64,000 nucleotides of DNA from positions 13,794,001 through 13,858,000 of the forward strand of contig NC_091100.1 of NCBI RefSeq assembly GCF_024713975.1, given 5' to 3'. A program made the translations under genes and the position numbers. The notes beneath the pieces were generated by a model. That model saw only the letters and a program-made list of their open reading frames with translations. It was not told the DNA's origin and did not search any database. This document shows positions 49,354-63,211 of this stretch, piece by piece. Numbering within the stretch: position 1 is the stretch's first letter; the number at the start of each line of letters is the position of its first letter. The DNA is from Paralichthys olivaceus (lineage: Eukaryota; Chordata; Actinopteri; Pleuronectiformes; Paralichthyidae).

Positions 49354-52127
49354 CAGTGTCTGTACATCATGTGAAAACTGTTTTGATTTGGTCACTTACC
49401 AATCCAGCAATGTTACCACCTGAAATTAAACAAAAGAAGAAGGTGGACACATGCAGCACATATAACATGTAACATATATCCAACATATTATTTATATGTT
49501 AATATTATAACATGGTATATTGCTCCAATTCTGCTGTGTGGCTGCACTCACCCATACTGTGGCCTATGATGGAGAATCTGTTCCACTGCAGAGCTGCAGG
49601 AGTTAATTTCACACATCATCAGCTAGGTTCAATATCTCACCACGAAACAGACTGAGTGAAACTGCGTGTTTTAAATCTATCTATCATATAATATTAATTA
49701 AGAAAAAAGTCATGCAGTCATCTTGAGAGGAATGTGATGGACATAGTTGTCTTCATCGTCTTTGTCCTCTGCTGAACTCATTGTAAGATGTGGTTGAAAG
49801 CTCCAGTAACAAGTGAGTGGACCTTTGGTTTGTTTTTCATTCAATACTAAGTCAACAGTGTAGTACAGTGGAAAAAAAGCTGATTAGCATTCAACTGTAG
49901 CTACATCGCTAAAATGAAAACAACCTGATGCTGCGACATGTTTGATTAGAATCTGCAGCTAAACCTGCCGGTGTTTGAACTCACACACCGTCAGCGACTC
50001 TGCGCACGTCCATCAAATACAAGGGAAAGGAGTAGAAAACTTCAGGAGGACGATGTGAGGACAGACCGTGACCTGGCAGGTCCAACGCCACGTATCTGTA
50101 CTCTGAGAGGACCGACAGAAAGAAAGAAAGAAAGAAAGAGAGAAAACATAAGATATATTCTAAGTTGAAAAACATTCTAAAGCAAATCCCTAGAGACTGT
50201 GTTCAAAACAGCACGCCATATCACAAAGGGGAAAAACCTTCCTGACCCAACCAGCTGCAATTGTGATGTCAGTGTCTTGGTAAAGGGCAGCGGTTAATGA
50301 GTGCAAGTGTCTTTGGCTTAGGCTACATCAACAATAGTGCAATTTTGTTTGAAAACACATCAATTCTGTAATGGAATCGTCTGGCGTCCAGGCCTGGTGA
50401 GTAACAGAGCCGCTAAAATGGAGAAATGCAAAACGCTGCTGGCCCTGCTTGATGTTGATAACTCAAGGGCTGCATTTTAGTCTGGACGCCACAAACAGAG
50501 ACGTTTAGGAACTATGACGTAAACACTTGCTGATTGGCTCTTTTCTGTACCAATGTAGAATTTGCCAAACTGTTTACATGTTTATGAGACGAGATATTAT
50601 TTGAGGAATCTGCCACTATTCCTGTGTCCAGTGGGAGGAGCACCCCTTCCTGTTTACACACGTATGCCCAGTGCAGGCGAGTTGTCAGGAGATTTTGCAC
50701 GGACAGGGATTAAAACTGACACGAAGGCAAAACGCTGGAGTGGATGTAGCCGTAGTCTGCACAGACTAAAGCAACAGGTTGTGAGCGATGCATTATTTTT
50801 CATACAACTTTTGTCCAGAAAGTAAGACATGAAGCTGTTGTTGTCACTATATATACTTATTATGTGTTCACATTACATTGAATTAAAACAGAGTGAAGGA
50901 AGATTTACTCTTCGGCTTCAGTAGGGGTATAAGGAGTTTAAACTGATCTGCTGACAGCAGTGTTAACATTTAACATGATGCTTTTAAGAGAAAATAAAAA
51001 AAACATGAATTACCTTTGGGCAGCAGGGGGATGAGGGAGTTAAAGGAACCACAGTTGTCAGCCCAGCCGTGCACACACATCACAGGACGCCCATGATCAG
51101 GACCCCACACCTTACCTCTGATCTCTCCCCATGGGACTGGAATATTGAGCTCCGACACTGGACACAACGCAACACAATCTGTTTTAGTAAGACTCACCAA
51201 AAGCTGGAGGAATAATGAACTTCCATCTTACCTCTGTTTAGACAATTATGTTTTCATAAATGTTTGTTAGTTAGAAGGATTACGCAAAACTGGATCAGTG
51301 AAGAATTTTGGTGCAGATCTGGATCAGGTTGCAGATCCAGGAATGGTGGTTTTCAACATTTTCACTGATTTCCCAGAGAATAATTCAAATCTGACATGTT
51401 TAGGGAACTCATATCTATGAGTGTGTGAAATCAGAGGCAGCTTGGTTGGATTTAAAGGGACTGTTGGGCCTGGACTCTGCTTAGTGCCATTCTTGTTCAT
51501 TAATATATTAGTTGACAATGAAAACCATGTCTGAGTAAAACATTTGAAATTCTCAATGTTTCTTTTCTTCTGTTTTCTACCTTTGAGAACTGAATATCTT
51601 CAGACTGTTGGTTCAGACTAAACAGGTGATCTGTCATGGTCACGCTGGGTCAGGGCAACAGTGACTCATCACTTCACCTGTGATCGACCCTGAAAATCCT
51701 CATCAAACATCCTGAGGGTCCCTGATACTGCTTCTATGACTCATCAGAAATATGACATCTACATTCAAATAAATGCACCTATCCTGGCTCATATATCATT
51801 TACATGGAAGAGTTAGATACATATATAAAGTTCAGCTTCTTGTGTTCTCAATCTCACACTACATTTAGTTGTGAGAGTCTTTTAAATATGAAACAAACAC
51901 ACAAATATAGTTAAATATTAATGAGTAATAGTTGTTAACCTGTCTGTCAATAGAGCAAGAACCTACCACCTATATACATTCAAATAAACCTACTCTGCCT
52001 CCTGATATTTACATTGATGTGTCAGGGTGAGTTATGCTATGTTGTGGCTACACACACACACACAGGTACCTGCTTGTTTGACAGAGCTGGAGTTCAGGAG
52101 TCTGACGCCTTTCAGACTCTGCATCAT
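46087..52127 (-). CDS. serhl: Serine hydrolase-like protein, copy B
   Basis: Twelve exons join in frame to 328 residues: 52070-52127, 51014-51157, 49989-50102, 49552-49593, 49400-49419, 49205-49279, 47968-48077, 47808-47887, 47688-47722, 47511-47587, 47339-47426 and 46087-46230. Exon sizes match copy A exactly except the first, the seventh (three bases longer) and the last. Motifs are MCVHGWADNCGSFNSLIPLLPK, DLPGHGLSS, nucleophile elbow IIGHSMGG and PGDHHIHL with the likely catalytic His. Exon 1 is unrelated to that of copy A and encodes MMQSLKGVRLLNSSSVKQA, basic and hydroxylated with no acidic residue, which could be a mitochondrial presequence. I chose the first of the two adjacent ATGs, though the frame is open further upstream. 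Exon 8 uses a GTCAGT donor. The gene is head-to-head with mb, about 1.1 kb away. Confidence 0.92.
46905..47040 (+). repeat. Dispersed fish repeat fragments in serhl B intron 11
   Basis: Contains 'gactgtatgtaaagatggac' and 'gcagggtgtaccccgccgct' with 'cgcccagtgttag', both phrases typical of abundant teleost short repeats. Only fragments are present. Confidence 0.5.
49314..49352. repeat. (ATA)n microsatellite in serhl B intron 5
   Basis: About twelve uninterrupted ATA/TAA units, lying between exons 5 and 6 of serhl copy B. Confidence 0.9.
51240..51490 (+). repeat. Interspersed-element copy in serhl B intron 1
   Basis: Landmarks 'gaaggattacgcaaaactgg', 'gtgcagatctggatcagg', 'tttcccagagaataattca' and 'aagggactgttgggcctgg' are in the order seen in the other copies. 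It is shortened in the middle. Confidence 0.75.
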
Positions 52128-53211
52128 GGTGGACCTCACCTCAGAGTTCAGACCTGAACCCAGATCAGTCCACACATTAGTTAGGAAACAGGAAGCAGTT
52201 AGATCCACAGGCTCCTCCTCCTCCTTCTTCTTCTTCTGGTTTGGTGCTGCACTGTAACCAAACTGAGCTTTGTCGCCCCCTGCTGTTGAGTTGTCGTGTC
52301 CACTCAGTCTTTGTTTCAGTCCACAGTCCAGCACACAGTCTCATCGTGTCCCTGCTGTCAGTTCAGTATGAAGCTATAGTGAAGAGGGTTAGGACACTGA
52401 TCAGACTGTTATTGATCATTGATCATTTTCATTGTAGAATAATGTCTCTGTCTTTGTTTATGTAGCCGTACATGGCTGGTGATCCATTAAAAGCTAACCA
52501 AACATTACAGCTGGTTCAAAATATTTTTCAGATATCATATCATGTTATTTATATGATCACTGTGTGTTTTATGACAGTCGTTTGGGATTTAATTGACTGA
52601 GAGAAACTCTCTTCTAATATCAGTTCTGTGCCTGGACTGTAAACTGTATATTGTATTTTGTCATGATAACCATTTATCATCATCACATTCAGTAGCTACC
52701 GACCGTTATTGTTATTTGATCTGTTTATTGTTTGTTTAATGCTCACACAGCGCCCCCTGGGAATGTGTATTGATACTGAGTTAATTATCACGATGGAAAA
52801 TAACAAATTTAACAGGTTGAAATGTTGCCTGTTAAGTTCAGATGAGTTTAATTCAATGGGCTTTTCCTCTATGATCGTCAGTATCCACCACACAACAGTC
52901 CAGATAGCTTTGGTCCCCATGATGTCGACCTGTCCTGACAAGGTCAGTGTTCATGCTGGGAAAGGTCTCATGGAGGCAACAAACACAAACACACCCTGTT
53001 TGTTTGCATGTCTTTAATATGATCGTCTATATTCAGATGAGATTTCACTGAGCGTGTGAAGATGAAACACAGAATAACAAAGTGACTCATAAATATCAGG
53101 TGGTGGAAGTAAAAGTTTCCAGTTTAAGGTTGGGGATATTGTGCAGTGAGAATGGTAGAGACGTCGGGTGGGAGGGCTGTAATCATTTGGTGACCGGACA
53201 GAGGGAGGGAG

Positions 53212-53219
53212 TATAAAAG
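53212..53219 (+). promoter_or_regulatory. mb: TATA box of myoglobin
   Basis: TATAAAAG sits about 25-30 bases upstream of the inferred first exon, which ends in a strong donor at 53285. The element suits a strong tissue-specific promoter such as that of myoglobin. Confidence 0.75.
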
Positions 53220-53242
53220 GTCAGCTTTGAGGGGGGGCAAGT

Positions 53243-53285
53243 CAGGTCGAGAAGAATTTTCATAACACAGGATATTTTACCACAG
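53243..53285 (+). other. mb: Non-coding first exon of myoglobin
   Basis: The ATG exon of mb begins with a CTCAG acceptor three bases before the start codon, so the leader must be spliced. The sequence 30 bases after the TATA box runs to a CCACAG/GTAGGT donor at 53285, giving a short leader exon and a roughly 680-base leader intron. The start position is estimated from the TATA box. Confidence 0.65.
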
Positions 53286-53945
53286 GTAGGTACTGTCTGT
53301 TTTTCAATACTTTCATGATACAATCTTAGAATACAAATGTGTTGTTTATGGAATATTGACAGAGAATAAAGCTGACTTTGAGTAAGACACAGCAACGACT
53401 TGGTTAAAACAAATTGGTAATAATTGGACATTTAGAGTTTTAGGATTATTTGACATACTTATGTTATTTATCATACGTTAAAGATGCAGCAGAAATGTCT
53501 AAAACCCAGCTGGAGAATGTCTTGTTCTATATAAAATTGAAATATATATAAAGCTCTTTCACAATATCAAGGTCCCTGAATTAAAGGATCTATACCCACG
53601 GCAACTAAACAAAAATACAAATGCAGAAGATTGTGCTCTCATGAGAAATGTGGATTTTAAAGAAAACCAACAGTGCATCTGATTTGATTGCACATTAATG
53701 AAGTGGTGGCAGCACTGAGGACACATCACAGACTGAGTGAGGGCAGATGGGGTCATGTATCTGCCTCTTCCTAATAACAATGGGCTTTGATTAGAGTGGC
53801 TCTTGGCTGCTGGACATCAAATCAAACAGGAGAGATGTAACGCCGGAAGAAAAAGGATGACGCTGTTTATGTAGCTTATGTAAATGTCATGTGATCAGGA
53901 CACTTTGTTTTTCTCAGTTTTGATTTTTCTCTGTAATGTTTTTAA

Positions 53946-55008
<1,063 letters not shown>

Positions 55009-55077
55009 AAATGAATTTTGTCATGTCGAGGTCAAAAGAAAAGACAAGAAATATTCTGCATGCAAGTGCTTTTAAAG

Positions 55078-55083
55078 AATAAA
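55078..55083 (+). other. mb: Polyadenylation signal of myoglobin
   Basis: AATAAA 70 bases downstream of the TGA stop at 55008. A second cluster of AATAAA signals follows near 55099. Confidence 0.7.
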
Positions 55084-55109
55084 TGTATAATCTATTTGAA
55101 TAAATAAAT

Positions 55110-57400
55110 AATACGGCATCACTATATATTAGAGCTCCAGATGTTGTCAGTTAAAAGTTCCAAAGAAGATAAAATGTAATTTTGCACAACTGTATTAGAT
55201 TGTGTTGCATCGTCAAGGTTTACTGCTCTGTAATACATATGGTTTTTATCTGAACTCTGATCTTGGACGTAAACATCAATATTGGGTAAAGACGTATCAA
55301 TTAATACCAATAAAACTCTTTGTTGTTCAACTCTGCTCCTTATTCTTCATCTCAGGTTGTATAAGTTTCATTTTAACTTTCTATTTCATCACTTAACCCA
55401 TCCAAAGTAATAAATCAGTTAAACTAACTGATTCTCTGTTGTATAAATGAAATGAAGTCCAGGTATAAGGTCAAGAATAAAACTCTTCACATTAAGAACA
55501 AACTCACACACTTACAAATGAATGCACACCGACACGTGCACATTTCCAAAGAACTCCACTTGAACACTTCAGCAACAGCAATGTCACCAACAACTCGTCT
55601 CGATCTTAATAAGCTGATCCACGTGGACGTGTCGTTGCAGACTGGACTGTATTTGGTCCTTTTCAATGAAGCAGCTATATCGGGGACTTGACTGCTCCTT
55701 CAACTTCCTGGAAACCATCCTCCACTGATCAGTGCTTTGGTCCAGACTGAAATATCTTTTGGAACGAGACACAACAAATGGCCCAGACATGCATAATCCC
55801 CAGAGGAAGAATCCTAATGACTGACTGTTAACTTGGGATTCCTGTTGAACATCATTATGGAGAAGTTTTAGCTTACAGTGAAACATCTCAACATCTGCTC
55901 ACGGGACTGACGCAGACTTATTAGTTCATGATATCCCTCGACTGTCTTACATTGTCAGGTCAGATTTTTCTTTCATCCAAAACTAATGACAAACCTGCAA
56001 ATCAGCTCTGACCTGTCTGACAGTCGCTGTAACCTCTGAGGTGGTCGTAAAGGTCGTGGAGCTGCTCCACCGTGTCGCTGACACATCAGAGGTCACACAG
56101 GCAAGTTTTTATTCATTAGTCAAGTGTTACTGTAACAGAACCAAGAGTGTTATCACAGACATTCCTCAGTCCCACCGGCTCCTTGCTGTCCTTCCATTTT
56201 CTGACGTGATGCCAGTGTTTGGTTAACAAGTGTGATGGATAACTGCCAGGATGATAATCTCACTATTAATAGTGTGTGTGTGTGTGTGTGTGCAGCCAAA
56301 CACAAATGCAGACGTGACACCAGGCACAGAACCTCTGGTTCCACTCCTCTGCCTGCCCACTGAACCAGGGCCAAACTCACTGGTGCTCGCCAGCACTCTC
56401 TGGCTACATGTCCCTAGTGTGATGAGCCAAACCCTATTCTTCTTGAGGTTATTAATAATAATAATAATAAATCATTCACACTTCTAAGGTCCCTAAAATT
56501 AATTTGTATAAATACCTCAATATTTAGAAATTTAAATGGACAATTATTTAAATGTTTGTGACATTTATCTTAGTCATCCAGAGTGAAAATGATTTACAAA
56601 TAAATTATTTCAAGTTTCAAGATGAAGGAAAGAATGCTTAGTCATGTTTTTATTGACCAGATTTATTTTCATCTATTTACATGTCCAATAAATCTCTCAT
56701 ATATCAAAAATGAAATCAAACATTACCATATAAAGTACACAGACAAGTATGTTATAATTATTTACACTGTTCAAAACATATTCTGTGGCAGCATCATGAA
56801 GATATCTGATAACACTCCACGGTTAGATTTAGATTCCCCGCACATCCACACTGATGTCTCCATTTGACTGCTCGGACCCCTGCTCAGGTTGAAGGTGGGA
56901 ACAGTCATGTGACCAGACTCCACCTGATGATACAAATGACAAAGTTGTAACTTGTCCCGCCCACACAGGTGAAACAATGCTACCAGTGAAGGAGATGTCT
57001 ATACAGTCCTACATGTATTGCTACTACATGAGAAAATGTGACTTTAATAGGGGTAAGTGAAATTTGCCAGGGAATAATTTAGAGAACATTAAGAGAGCTG
57101 ATATCTATGTGTGTGTGAAATTTGGTGCAACTTGATTGGATTTAAGGACACTGATATATACAGAGATAAAGTCTCCTGAGTGATATTCTCCTTATTTACA
57201 TGTTTTCCTGAAGTGGCGTGTCAAAATATCATGTTGTATGAAAGAGCAACAATATGTCTGTCAGCTGCAGCAGCTATGAGCCAAAGCATAAACACGTAAA
57301 ATGATTAAAAGGAGACACCATGCTAAGGTGTTAGCTACAGCTAACGGCATTCCACCACTGCAAATAAATAATATAGTGTACACATGATAAAGTCAAGGTG
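55110..57400. other. Intergenic DNA between mb and cenpm 3' ends
   Basis: No coding exon recognised. It contains a GT microsatellite at 56271-56293, an (ATA)n run near 56455-56469, and a short, partial interspersed-element copy at about 57050-57145. It separates two convergent genes. Confidence 0.5.
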
Positions 57401-57414
57401 GAGGGTCACAGAGA

Positions 57415-60326
57415 TTAATCAAAGCTCGGCTGGTCGATGTCCAGGGGCACTGTGCATCGAGTCAGGTTGGACAGGTAGAGAGCTGTAGCCATGGGAACAA
57501 GACCGGCCGCCACCTTCAAGATGGTCAGCAGCCTCTCTGTAGCGTTGGTCACACCGTCTGGTGTCTGGAGGGGAGGAACATTAAAGACACTGAAACAAGG
57601 CACTGCAGAAACATTTAGAGCTAAATGATCCACAGCAGCACAGAGTCCTTGAACTACACAATCACTGAGCTTCATAAGCCTTACACACAAGTTTATGGTT
57701 TGAATACCACAGAGAATGCACTAAGAACTGTTTCATGAGTGTGATGGAAAACCAGCAGGGACGATATGTTCAATTCAATTGGCAGAAAGTGTATGGATGG
57801 AAAAACCAATTCAAACTGATTGATTCATTTATGTTCTTTGAAGTGTTTTTGGCTCAAATCGACACAAAGCTAGCTACTCCCAGCTACTGTTGCTAACACG
57901 CCTGACTGTAAAAAGAGTCTGACAAACAGAAGGAGTCTTGGCCCAGATATTGCCTTTGCAGAAAACCGTCAGATGTCCTCGAATCACTGAGCCCATAAAT
58001 AGCAAAAACATATGGTTTTCCTAAAGACACATTTCACTGCTGCATGTGTTTGTCCCTGAAACAACGTCTTAAACTTAATATCATCCTCAATGTTAGTGAG
58101 AGACGTTGATACAAACCTGATCCTCTGCAAACAACAGGGGGCAGTGGAGCGACGCAGCTAGCTTTCTGACAGTGTCCAGACGCTCCGTGGGGACTGAAGC
58201 ATTACGAGCTACGAAAGATGGAAACAATAGAAGACAGACAGTCAGAGAGAAAATCACACAGAAAAGACTGAACTAAGACTTGGCCATTTAAAGAAGGATA
58301 AATTATATGAATTACAAAAACTGATCCATCTTAAACAACGTTTGCTTCCTTTCATAGTTTCATACTGTTTTATCTTCGTTCCTTTTTGACAATAGTTTAA
58401 AGATATAACTCATCATCATACCATTAGAGACCAAGAAGCAGACCTTTCCAAGGAAATATCCAGGGTCCAAATATTTCAGGGAAGCTTCTGCTGACTGGAA
58501 ACTATGACAAAACAATATACATGTCACAGTCATACAGAGACGTTATCATGAAAACCAAACAACGTGTAGAAGTCTGTGTTGGCAGCTAAATAAAAATAAA
58601 TAAATAAATATATATATATATATATTCTGAGTTGTCAGAAGAGTGAAGAAATCGACTAAAAGCAGTGGATGCTGTGCAGTTGAGTTTCTCCCAAAATTAA
58701 AACGCAGATAGGCTGAAGTTTGATAAGTAGTAATATGTTTTCTTTGAGAGAAAGAGAAATTACTTTACAGCTGCAAGTGGCTCATTATGGAGTACATATT
58801 TCACTCTTTCACATTTCTATGTTACCTCTGTGTTCAGTAAGTACAAGCACATGAGTGAGGATGTTAAATGAGTTCATTTAAGGGTTTGAGAGTTACCTGA
58901 GCTCTGAGGTCAGGTTGATGATGAACACCACCAGATCTATTCTTGGACGACTCTCCTCGTTCTCCAAGGGCAGAGGGAGACTCTTGGCCAGTCTCCTGAT
59001 CGGTAAAGAAAGGAGCTCATTGTCAGGATGAACACAGTCACAGATGAGCAGCAAACAGTCAGTGAAGCTACGTTCACATTACAGGGGATGGGTGGTAGGG
59101 ATGGGAAACATTCCTAATGTTTACAGCTTAGATCAAGCTTCAATGATGTCTTTGTCACAGGGGTAATAACAAGGAATCATTGGCAAAATTGTATAAATAT
59201 CAACAGATATTGGTTTTATGAAATAAATATTGACATTGCATTTTGTAATCACTAATATTGTTATCTCTTTCCACAAACTGGATAGGGGTCAGACTCTACA
59301 GTAGATCTAAACTATAAATAGCATGTGAAGAGACAACTGCAGTGGTTTAAAAATAAAAAATGATACTAGTTAAGGATTGTGTTTTCAGTCGTGTGCATCA
59401 GACAGATTGAACAGGACAGAGGAATACTCACACATTCACAGTGACCGAGGTCTCCTCCACCAGAGCGTCTGCTAAACTCTGCTGAAGCTGCTCCTCACTC
59501 TCCACCAGCTGGAAGAGAAACCACTCTCACAGTCAGCACAAAACCTGAGGAGAACACTTCACACACACACTTTTAAATACATAACCATCTGATCCATCAC
59601 CATCTGACATATAGAGGCCTGGACGTCTCGTCATAGTCTACAGCCCTGGGTGAAAGGCTCAGAGAGTAGTGACCTCCAATCTAAATACTTGTGAAGCACT
59701 TTGAATTCACTTGAAAGGGGCTAAATGAATAATGTTCGATTGATTGGTGAAATAAATAATGATAATAGATTAAGTATTTTATGTAAGTTTAAAACGACCC
59801 AGCAGAGTTGACATTAACTCACAGGATTCAGGGTCTGTGTTCCTGAGCCTTTATCTGACAGCAGATTATATTTCTTTATTTGACAATGCGCATGAATCAA
59901 AATGGCTGTAAATGATGTAAATGAGCCAGAGTCAGCTCAACAGGATCATTTGCATCTGTGGTCCCTGGCCAGTTTTTAAAATGGCAACCTTACATTAAAA
60001 TCAAATGACTTGTCAACACGCAATATATTCAGACTAATATTCAACGCAGCACAATAAGCGAGACAAAGCACAGCAGGTCAAATATAAAGTGAAGTGGTTT
60101 GTGTCATCTGCTCCGTCACCGGTGTGTTTCTAATGGAGGAGTCCCACACTCAGCAGCGCGAGCAGCCATGTTGTTCATGTTGTGGTGTCATGGCGTCGGT
60201 CTGAACTTTGTCCTACGTGTATTTATTAGTTCGTTTCTTCATGCGATGACGACACACACACACACTCACCAGAATGCTCGCTGTGTTTAACCCGGGCAGT
60301 TTACTGAAAGGTTTCAGCGACGACAT
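57415..60326 (-). CDS. cenpm: Centromere protein M
   Basis: Six exons, 60270-60326, 59432-59508, 58897-58995, 58422-58501, 58117-58208 and 57415-57564, join in frame to 184 residues (human CENPM 180). Matching parts are the start MSSLKPFSKLPGLNTASIL (human MSVLRPLDKLPGLNTATIL), RLAKSLPLP, RPRIDLVVFIINL, FLGKVCFL, SPLLY-like HCPLLFAED and a C-terminal helix. CENP-M is a small-GTPase-fold protein that has lost nucleotide binding. It holds together the CENP-H/I/K/M module of the constitutive centromere network at kinetochores. For exon 4 I chose the acceptor CATAG at 58502-58503 rather than the CCAG six bases downstream, because only it keeps the frame and restores the length of the human protein. 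The exon 5 donor is GTTTGT, a weak match. Confidence 0.93.
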
Positions 60327-60431
60327 CCTGAGTTTCACCCGCAGAACAAACCATCAGTTTCAGTCAAAGAGCTGAAAACAAAAGTCTGAAGCGTCCATCT
60401 TCCCTCGCGCCCTTTTTTACGAACCTGCGTC

Positions 60432-60439
60432 TGACGTCA
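60432..60439. promoter_or_regulatory. CRE-like palindrome upstream of cenpm
   Basis: The full palindrome TGACGTCA, the CREB/ATF consensus, lies about 106 bases upstream of the cenpm start codon in a locally CG-rich region. Spacing suits a proximal promoter element. Function inferred. Confidence 0.55.
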
Positions 60440-60459
60440 TCACGCCAGGGAGTGTTTTT

Positions 60460-61998
60460 TTTTGTTGCTTCATGTCCAGTTAGCTTCTGCCACCTACAGG
60501 CTGCTGGGTGTACTGCACCTCACTCCTCGATCAATCGATACTTGGTTCATGTTATTTTCTGCTTATTCTTCAATTCAGCAGGAGATTAATCTTTTTACAA
60601 CTTTATAAAAATATATATAGTTCAAATCAAAATTAACCACCACACATCCAACACAACCAGTCAATTGATTAGCATCTATTTTGGTCATTTTGCTTTTCAT
60701 GTAAATATGCCACAAAGTTCATCGTTATGTCTTCAAAAATATGAGGATTTCCTGCTTATCTTTTGAAGGATTTGAGAGATGTATTTTAAGTGTGTGTAAA
60801 GTGTGACAGAGCGCTCTCCTCATAGACCATTATAGTTTTCTAATGTTTTGGTCCTGTTTAAATACATGACAGGGGTGTTAGTACCTCTGAATATAATGAA
60901 GTCCAGTAGACTCAGTGCCAAAACATACTTTAATTACCCTCTATGACAGTGTCAAAATAATCTGAAAACCATTGACGGCAGATAGCAATTGGATTGATAG
61001 CATTAGAGTATACACATGTAGCTAATAAAGTGGCAGCTGGGTGGATATTTATGTACAACTGTATTGTATACCAAACAGGTCGAAAAGACTGGTCCTCTGC
61101 TGCGGTGTCACAAACAAAATGATGCTTATCTTGACCAAACAAACAGAAGGTGAAGAGAAAAATCCTCAAACACTGTTTGAATGGAAGCAGAAAATTTTAT
61201 TCACTATGGCGGCACAGCAAAGTAAATCCCTCCCGTAAATCCAGATTGTATAACAGCAAGCAGGCCTTGAGCTGTCAGTTTGTAAATATGCATGGCGTCA
61301 ATAGGAAACATTTGTTTCTTTGAGAACATGTGAGTTTGTTTTGACAGAATTACCTCATCACCAGCTCTTGAGTCAGGCTCAAGATGTGGATCTAATTTTT
61401 ACCAAATGAGATTGTTATGGCTTGAAGGCAGCAAAGAAAACGCAGGCATCAGGTGCCTCCAGTCATTCACAGCTCATTTAAAAAAAAAAAAAATCACAGT
61501 GAGGGTTATGCAACATTAATGAGTTCAACCCATGTAAATAAATCCAGGAAAACAGTAATAACATGACGTAACTAATGATAAAAAAAAATAACAGTACTTC
61601 ATGTGAGTAAAATAAAAACAGATTTAAAGTAGAGCCTCTGCTGCCTCTTTACTCAGTCACCTGTCACTGTCAAAGTTGGCAGGTTGGCGTAAGTACTGCT
61701 TCCAGGACAACAGGCCTCACAATTCAGAGGTTCATAAAAGTTGATTTGTATGTTTTCATGACCGCCACCACTGAAGCTGTTCCCTCATCCCCTGGTTAAG
61801 TTCCCACTGGTCAATGCTGCTCTAACATACATGTTTTATCATGAACACATATACAAAGCTGACTCCCCCCCACCCACCCACCCACCAACACACTCTCACT
61901 CATTCACTCATTCACACACACACACACCAACTCGCTCCGATGCTCTTTTTGTTAGACAATATATCCAAATCAAAGACTGTAGAGGCCTCCTCTCCTGT
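60460..61998. other. Intergenic DNA right of cenpm
   Basis: No coding exon recognised. It is downstream of the RS-rich gene's stop codon, so the part nearest 61998 is probably its 3' UTR. That part contains (CCCA)n and (CACA)n runs at about 61864-61926. Confidence 0.45.
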
Positions 61999-63211
61999 TC
62001 ATATCTCCCCAGACTCTCGCTCTTCGGAGCTGGAACGCCGGTCTCGCTCGTACGACAGGGATCTCTCTCGTTCCTTGGCCTTGGTCGTGTCCGGTGAGAT
62101 GGACCTCCCCCTGTCTTCCCAGTCTCCTTGCTCTGGCTTGTCCTCACGCCATCCCTCTCCTGTGCCCTCTCTCAACTTCTCCTGGGACACCGAGCGCTCT
62201 CTTTCACGGGTGTGAGATGATCTGTCTGTGGAGGATCTGTAGGGAAAGAAATGATAAGTACAAAGGGCAGAAGAATAAGAACTTGAGATACTTAATTTCA
62301 ATTTGAGATTTGTGTTATAGTTTATAGCTTTATTACAGTTATAGTAGTTTAGTATAGTTCTATATTTAATTCTTGGACAAATATGTACAAATAATAACAA
62401 TGAATGCTTATAGAATGATCAAATTAATTAACAACAGCAATATGTCAACTGGCGAAACATTTGAGTAAAGTTGCTCATTGGCAACAGAAATCAGAGTTCC
62501 TGCATGAACAGCAGCACACTGGGAAAAAACTGAAAGCAGCGGAGCAGGTCTGCTCTTTATTTCTCTTAACTTGCAAAAGTTTTATTTTTATTTTGATGAG
62601 AAAGGAACCATTCAAATATGTGGTCAGTTGATCGTTAGGCAGTTTGCTGCCCCATTCCTTAGATTACCAGTTGATCAACATGCACCAATGGCTTTGTTGT
62701 TAAAATTTGGTCTCCGAGTGAGAATATAAGGTTTGTTGCTGCCGATTTGAGAAAATCAAGCTGAATACATAACAAATAATTTATGTTCATTATTACAAGC
62801 CATCTGTGTGTCTGTCATTCAGGATGCACGTGAGAACATACTGTGTGTGAGGCACTAAAACTCATCATTTCATTTTCTCTGTGGAAGCAAAACATGTTAC
62901 TCCAGGCTTCAGACAAACCCACAGGTTAAACGACCAACAAAACACTTTTGAGGCTGTAGTAAAGGAGGTTTACCTTTACCAGTAATTATATCCTAACAAG
63001 GCTACATGCAGTTGTCAGTGATGGATAAAAGCCTCACCTCTTCCTTTTGTGTCTGTGAGAGTGGGAGCGTGAGCGATGGCTGTCTTTGTGTCGATGTTTC
63101 CGCTCTCGCTCTCTCTCTCTCTCTCGCTCCCGATCCCTATCTCCACCTTCTTCTCTGGAACGAGAGGAGCGGTGGCGCCTTGAGCGATGGGAAGATGAAC
63201 TGCCACCATCC
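61999..63211 (-). CDS. RS/RE-rich protein, C-terminal two exons (partial)
   Basis: Two exons join in phase: 63038-63211 (CTAG acceptor, AGAG/GTGAGG donor) and 61999-62236 (CCCTACAG acceptor, TGA stop). The encoded tail first has SSSSHRSRRHRSSRSR, then alternating Arg-Glu repeats, then HRHKRKR. It then becomes Glu/Arg/Ser-rich (SHTRERERSVSQ, KERERSLSYERD) and ends SSSEERESGEI. Arg-Ser and Arg-Glu dipeptide domains are typical of pre-mRNA splicing and mRNA-processing factors, are phosphorylated by SR kinases and drive nuclear-speckle localisation. The rest of the gene lies beyond the right edge, or in exons I could not detect between 63212 and 64000, so the family cannot be named. The (CT)n run at 63107-63125 encodes the RE repeats and may vary in length. 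Confidence 0.75.

Noticed and set aside
50380-50490. Possible short inverted-repeat transposon in serhl B intron 2 ('tctggcgtccagg' near 50380 and 'tctggacgccac' near 50481)
   Set aside because: Only about 10 bases match in inverted form and no target-site duplication is clear.
58422-58495. Alternative cenpm exon 4 start at the CCAG six bases downstream
   Set aside because: It removes residues present in the human protein, and the nearer candidate acceptors I tried shift the frame to an early stop. CATAG restores both frame and length.
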